Of a DNA stretch of 64,000 nt, positions 59,528-64,000 are shown piece by piece (positions within the stretch are counted from its first letter, which is position 1; every line of letters starts with the position of its first letter). The stretch lies in contig JAVXUO010002416.1 in assembly GCA_033065855.1 (NCBI GenBank), positions 279,202 through 343,201 of the forward strand, read 5' to 3'. This DNA comes from Escallonia rubra. Taxonomy: Eukaryota; Streptophyta; Magnoliopsida; Escalloniales; Escalloniaceae. The notes below the pieces were generated by a model, which did no database searches, had not been told where the DNA came from, and saw only the letters and a list, made by a program, of their open reading frames with translations. The position numbers were made by a program, and so were the translations under genes.

Positions 59528-59617
59528 GTACAGTAACAGAGATCCTGACGAGAGAGTACTGGGCAGAACTGGAGAGGAAGGAGGACCTAATGCCGGTTAA
59601 AGAGCTTGATTTTTAGA

Positions 59618-59630
59618 CGGTTTTATATGT
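59618..59630 (-). promoter_or_regulatory. TATA box of UGD (putative)
   Basis: ACATATAAAACCG on the minus strand, about 25-35 bp before the likely start of the predicted non-coding exon. It fits a plant TATA box by sequence and position. Confidence 0.5.
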
Positions 59631-59639
59631 ACAGAGAGA

Positions 59640-60680
59640 CATAGAACGAGGCGTGGGGGCCTCAAAAGACGTCTCTTCTTTCATCTCCCTACACGTTTTC
59701 TTTCCTGTATAACTTCATCATCATCCTGTTACAGTAACAGTCAGTATCGATGACTAACTCCCTCGGAAAGCACCTTTGAAAAGCTAACGCAATTGTCGCC
59801 TAATCAAGTGCCGCTGAAAATGAAGAGTTCCCCCGTTGATTTCGGATCGAACTACTATAATAGAATATGTCTGCCACTTAATATATATATTTTAGTGACA
59901 AAAGATTGTCACGTGTTATATCGCTGTTGCACATGTTAATGTCGATTTAGGTGCGGCTAATAATAGCTTGTACGGTTATTAGGAGGGAGCGCATTCTTAA
60001 TATCGCGTTCATGTTAACATACATTGAGTAGTGGTAAAAGATAGTTTGAGGACATGATAAATCATTTTACACATGTTAATGGCAGGACATATTTTTCTTT
60101 TCCTTGCTTAAGATTTAGACTTGCATTATGTGGAGGGAGGGGAAAAAAGTACAACAGAGTTCTTATCATACAATTCAAGGCAACTAAATAAAGCCACACT
60201 TGGCTTATGATGCAAAGACAAAATAACTTGACGTGGTGAATACTGCAAAATGACTCTTCTAAGCGTTCTGTACAGCCTGATAAGTTCACCAGAATTAGAT
60301 CCTCCTAAAAGCATTATAAAAATTAGAGTCACCCTAGTTTAGGTGGATGAGTTTGTTGAACTGTCACTTGAGCAAACATTTTGGCCCCGTATAGAATGCC
60401 TAGATTTTATGTGTTTAGACTACACAAGTCGAAATAAAAGCATAAATAGCATATATGATACATAACGCTTAGAAGGTAAACGGAGTTAGCATGATTGGTA
60501 ATATGCTTGAAGTTTAGTGGATGTGCCCAAAAACATGCTTTTAATACAGATATGGCGAGGGCTGAGCGATAATTACAAGTCGAACAAATCTTTCTGCAAT
60601 AACCCAGTCTTCATCCTTTATCATCTACAATCCTACACTTGTCTTCAAACAATAAGCAGTTTTATCTTCATGTTTTTCAT
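59640..60680. other. Intergenic spacer upstream of UGD
   Basis: No gene is supported. The nearest several hundred bases are the UGD promoter region. A TTTTAGTGACAAAAGATTGTCAC inverted motif lies at about 59890-59912, related to the repeat cluster near 20.7 kb. Confidence 0.4.
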
Positions 60681-61829
60681 TAACGGTTCGTTTGGAACCA
60701 ATTCTTTTAAGATAATTGGATTTCAGATTTGGAATTAGATTTGGAATTCAATTCACTTTTTTTTTGGAACGAAAGTGAACTCAAATCACAGAATTCCAAT
60801 TTTGTGTTTGGAGAACAGAGGAAATGGAAACGTTAAAAAAATTTAGACAATTATATCCTTGATTCACGATGAAAAATAAATTACGGTAAGTAGTTTACAT
60901 GGTGGTGGTGGTGGTGGCGGCACCACACGGGGTAGCAACATCGACGGTGGAAGTGGTGGGGTGGTCAAGTAATGGTAATGACTGTAGTGGTGGTATTTGA
61001 GGTGTAACTGGTGGTTGTCAACTGACACCAATAGTGATACTGGTGGCGGTGGTAGCAATAATGGTGGCGGCGGCGGTGGCAGTAGAGATGGCGGCGATGG
61101 TGGTGGCATTAGTGGTGGTGGTGGTGGCATTAGTGGTGGCTATGGTGGCGGTGGCGGGTGGTGGCGACAGTGGTGTTGGTAGTTGTTGTGGCGCCATCAG
61201 CGGTGGTGGCAGTAGTTGTGGCGGTAGTTGTGGCAGTACTAGCGGTGGCGATAGTGGTGGAAGATACAGTGGCGGTGGTGGTGGTGGTGGCAGTAATGGC
61301 GGCGACGGTGGTAGTTGTGGCAGTACTGGCGGTGTTGACAGTGGCGGTAGTGGTGGCGGTGGTGGTGGTGGCGGTGACGGCAATGTTGGCGGTGGTTGTG
61401 GCGGCAGCGACAGTGGTAGTCATGGCGGCAACGGTAGTGTGGCGGTGGTGGCGGCAGTGGTAATAGTGGTGGTGGTGGTGACGACGGTGGTTTGGAGACA
61501 GTAATGGTGGCGGTGGCAGTAGTGGAGTAGTGGTGCTGGTGGTGATAGGAAAAGTGGTGTGGCGGTAGTGGCAATGAAGATGGAGGTGGTGGGTTCATTG
61601 TTGGAGAAATCCAAAAAAATGGTAAGATATGTAAATAATTAATTTTAATTCAACTAAACCGAAATCCCATGAAATCCGACTATTTTTCATCGGATTTCAC
61701 ACTATAGAAACAAATCCAGTCAAATCCCATGAAATACAATTCTAATTCCTTTTTTCAATGTTCCAAACAACAAAATTTGAGTATTTGAAATGAAATCCCA
61801 TCAATTTCATGGTTCCAAACGCACTCTAA
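60681..61829. mobile_element. PIF/Harbinger-like non-autonomous element with GGT/GGC-rich interior
   Basis: The element runs 60684-61826, flanked by TAA on both sides (60681-60683 and 61827-61829). The left end CGGTTCGTTTGGAACCA and the inverted right end GAGTGCGTTTGGAACCA share the core CGTTTGGAACCA. A TAA duplication with G-rich ends of this type is typical of PIF/Harbinger elements. The interior 60899-61600 is an impure GGT/GGC trinucleotide array of about 700 bp. It encodes no transposase. Sequence like its right arm also occurs at about 37555-37665, so the family has another copy. Confidence 0.75.
60899..61600. repeat. Impure (GGT/GGC)n array
   Basis: About 700 bp made almost only of GGTGGT, GGCGGT, GGCAGT and GGTAGT units. 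All long frames in it (Gly-, Val/Ala- or Pro/His/Thr-rich) come from the repeat and are not genes. It lies inside the Harbinger-like element. Confidence 0.95.
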
Positions 61830-63059
61830 TAGGTCAGGCTGGGTCTTTGCCTATTTCTTGGGTTTATGCCCCAGCATTATTTGTGTGCCATCTAACCGTT
61901 TATTACTAAGCCTAAAATAATAATAAAAAAATGTAACTAATCTTAACACTGAATGGTTTTACAGTCCTTACGGACACTTGAAAATTCTTTTTGAACTTAT
62001 ATAAATCTAATCACATGGAGTGAGTTTAAGTTGCGAAAGTGGCTCTTGCCATTTCGAGTTTTGGTGTGAATCATGAACTTCGTATTTGAGAAAGAAGATA
62101 CCGTTCACTCAACGATTGCCTTTGGGTTCCGAACTCCATATAGAGAAGGAGCGTTGTTGTTTGAGTAGACTTGGGTAGGGTTGTGCTCTGTTTGCCATTT
62201 TGCTTCTGGAGACCTCATGTCTAATGGCCTCATGGTTATGACATGGCGGCTCACATGGCGCCTTCTTCGCAAATGGGCACTTCAACGACAAATCACCCAT
62301 TCGAATCCCACCACCAACCATCACTGCTTCTTCTACCCTATGTTCCTTCGGCCATCACTTTGGCTGCTGGGTGGATGTTGTTGTTGTGTGTGTGTGTGTG
62401 CAAGTGATTATTGTTTGATAGGTTGTTTGATTGGGAAATGTGGTTACATAGGAGTTTACGTGGTATCCAAGTAAAAAATGAGTTGCTTTAGTATTTATCT
62501 AATGTTGAGTTATTATTTAGTCGGGCTAAGGGTGAGCACTGTTCAATTGGTTTGTTTCGAAGGTTGAATATGAAATCAAATCGACTATCATCGGTTTGGA
62601 AAATGAAAATTGTTATTGATAGGGACGGTTTCAACGGTTTGGATGAATCAAACAGATTGATTTGGATTGATTGACCGGTCTGGGCTTGTAGACTTTTTAG
62701 GACTTGTTTGGATATATCTGTGGACTATTGGCCCTTTAATAATATACATGATCACAAGTTTTTTGGGCCTAACTATTGAAGTTAAGTTATAGTATATTTA
62801 TGTATGTTGGTGCTTAAATTATAGGTAAGATCAAACTAGATAGTAACTATAATTGGATTAATAACTGTATGAAATTTGGAGAATTAGAAAATGGGATCTC
62901 TCAAACGAGTGATGTGTTATGAGATCCAAGAGAGGGGACTTGAATATATATGTAATAAGTTGTCGCAGGATAGGCGAAGAATATACTTATAGATTGAATT
63001 GGAGAAAGGCAAGAGCTTGAGGACCAACTTTCAAATGAGTGGGGAAGTAGTCGTAAAGG
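61830..63059. other. Intergenic spacer
   Basis: No gene is supported. A GT microsatellite lies at about 62383-62402. The rest is ordinary AT-rich spacer. Confidence 0.4.
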
Positions 63060-64000
63060 GTATGAAAATAGTCGTACCCTTGTGAGGGTCTCCTTACCAA
63101 TCATTTAAGCTTTGCAGACGATCTCTTCTTGTTGGCTATTACAGACCAATTCTCTTTGAATCAAATTAGATTAACAGTGGATGAGTTTGGCCTATTTGTT
63201 ATCTGGACTTTATCATACCCTCCAGAAAAGTACAATGTATGTAGCAGGGGTAGATGCTGAAATGGCTGAGACTCTATAGCCGGTTGTGAAATTCCCACGG
63301 GGCAATTTCCCCTGGCCTACCTAGGAGTGCCACTGATATTAACAAACTAACAATTAAAGATTGTCAGTTGTTGATTGAAAGACTATCAAAGAAAAATAAC
63401 TGTTGGACAACAAGATATATGTCCCATGTTGGGAGAATACGTTTGGCAACCTCAGTTCTTATGAATATGCAAGTATATTGGTGCTCAATCTTCATTTTAT
63501 CCCAAGAAAATCATCGAGAAACTTGAAACTATGACTCGAGGTTTTATATGGCATACAGGGAGACCAAGTGTATTGGTGTAAAAGTAGCTTGAAGTGATGT
63601 GTGCTTACCTCAACAAAAGGATATACTGGGGATAAAAAGGTTGGAGGAGTGGAATAAGACAACTATTTGCGGACACATATGAGATCTTGCTCATAAGAAA
63701 GAGTCACTAGGGGTAAAATGTTGTCATTCATATATCATTTAAGATAAACATCTCTGGACCTTTAAACCACCTGTAATATTATCATAGACTTGGTGCAAAG
63801 TAATTAAGACGAGGGCACCATTCAACAATTCATTAGGTATCAAGTTGGAAATGGACAGAGAGTTTGGCCATGATTGGATAGCTTGATGAGTACATGACAT
63901 ATCCTTACAAGGTATGGAAACATAATTGTCTATCTTGCTGGCATTTCAATATAGAGCAAAGTTATAGAGATAATTGTTAATAGCCAATGGCACCTTCCTA
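63060..64000 (+). pseudogene. Degenerate LINE reverse transcriptase (C-terminal half), runs off window
   Basis: The plus strand reads HLSFADDLFLLAI, then PLAYLGVPL, W..RYMSHVGRIRLATSVL (across shifts), and FYPKKIIEKLE followed by FIWHTG. These are the landmarks of plant LINE reverse transcriptases after the palm: the FADD catalytic box, the YLGVPL box, the SYAGR-like box, and the ILPKKVI...FLW.G stretch. Many stops and frame shifts are present (for example near 63290 and 63350), so it is inactive. It continues past the right edge. Confidence 0.75.

Noticed and set aside
61034..61504. A 156-aa Gly/Val/Ala-rich frame and its antisense Pro/His/Thr-rich counterparts (60864-61614).
   Set aside because: Every frame is open because the DNA is a GGT/GGC repeat; no domain and no gene signals.

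Overview
This window is nuclear DNA from a flowering plant, most likely a eudicot. The evidence is AT-rich introns and spacers, plant-only gene families (plastidic glucan phosphorylase with its acidic insertion, a WRKY factor, a plant C2H2 finger protein with an EAR motif), a plant-type gene density of five intact genes in 64 kb, and many small plant transposable elements. I cannot name a species.

Layout. 1-1640 is GC-rich repeat DNA that looks like part of an LTR and carries a 68-bp tandem repeat. 2324-13088 (+) is a complete 15-exon gene for plastidic alpha-glucan phosphorylase (PHS1/Pho1, 1017 aa). 13.1-21.2 kb is spacer with a LINE remnant and a SINE. 21298-24069 (+) is a three-exon WRKY57-type gene (295 aa). 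24-43.9 kb is gene-poor and rich in elements: a MULE with 182-bp inverted repeats, a degenerate AT-rich repeat array, a SINE, an intact 498-bp TRIM retroelement, a Helitron-like element, a LINE remnant, a 1.4-kb hAT element and a MITE. 43891-45399 (-) is an intron-less C2H2 zinc-finger repressor (502 aa). 45.4-52.5 kb is plain spacer. 52494-54375 (-) is an ELM2/SANT-type chromatin protein (509 aa, two coding exons and a predicted 5' UTR intron). 57071-58513 (-) is UDP-glucose 6-dehydrogenase (480 aa, single coding exon, predicted 5' UTR intron). 60681-61829 is a Harbinger-like element filled with GGT/GGC repeats, and the right edge (about 63.06-64 kb) is a degenerate LINE reverse transcriptase.

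The five genes do not form a functional cluster. PHS1 interconverts starch or maltodextrin and glucose-1-phosphate in plastids. UGD makes UDP-glucuronate for cell walls in the cytosol. The other three are nuclear regulators. I found no sign of a novel multi-gene system. The most noteworthy points are the expanded tandem repeat inside the phosphorylase insertion, a GC-AG intron in the same gene, the altered third zinc finger of the C2H2 protein, and a set of well-delimited non-autonomous transposons, three of which independently carry G-rich GGT/GGC interiors. Exon boundaries were placed by eye from splice signals, reading-frame continuity and remembered family conservation; no alignment was run.
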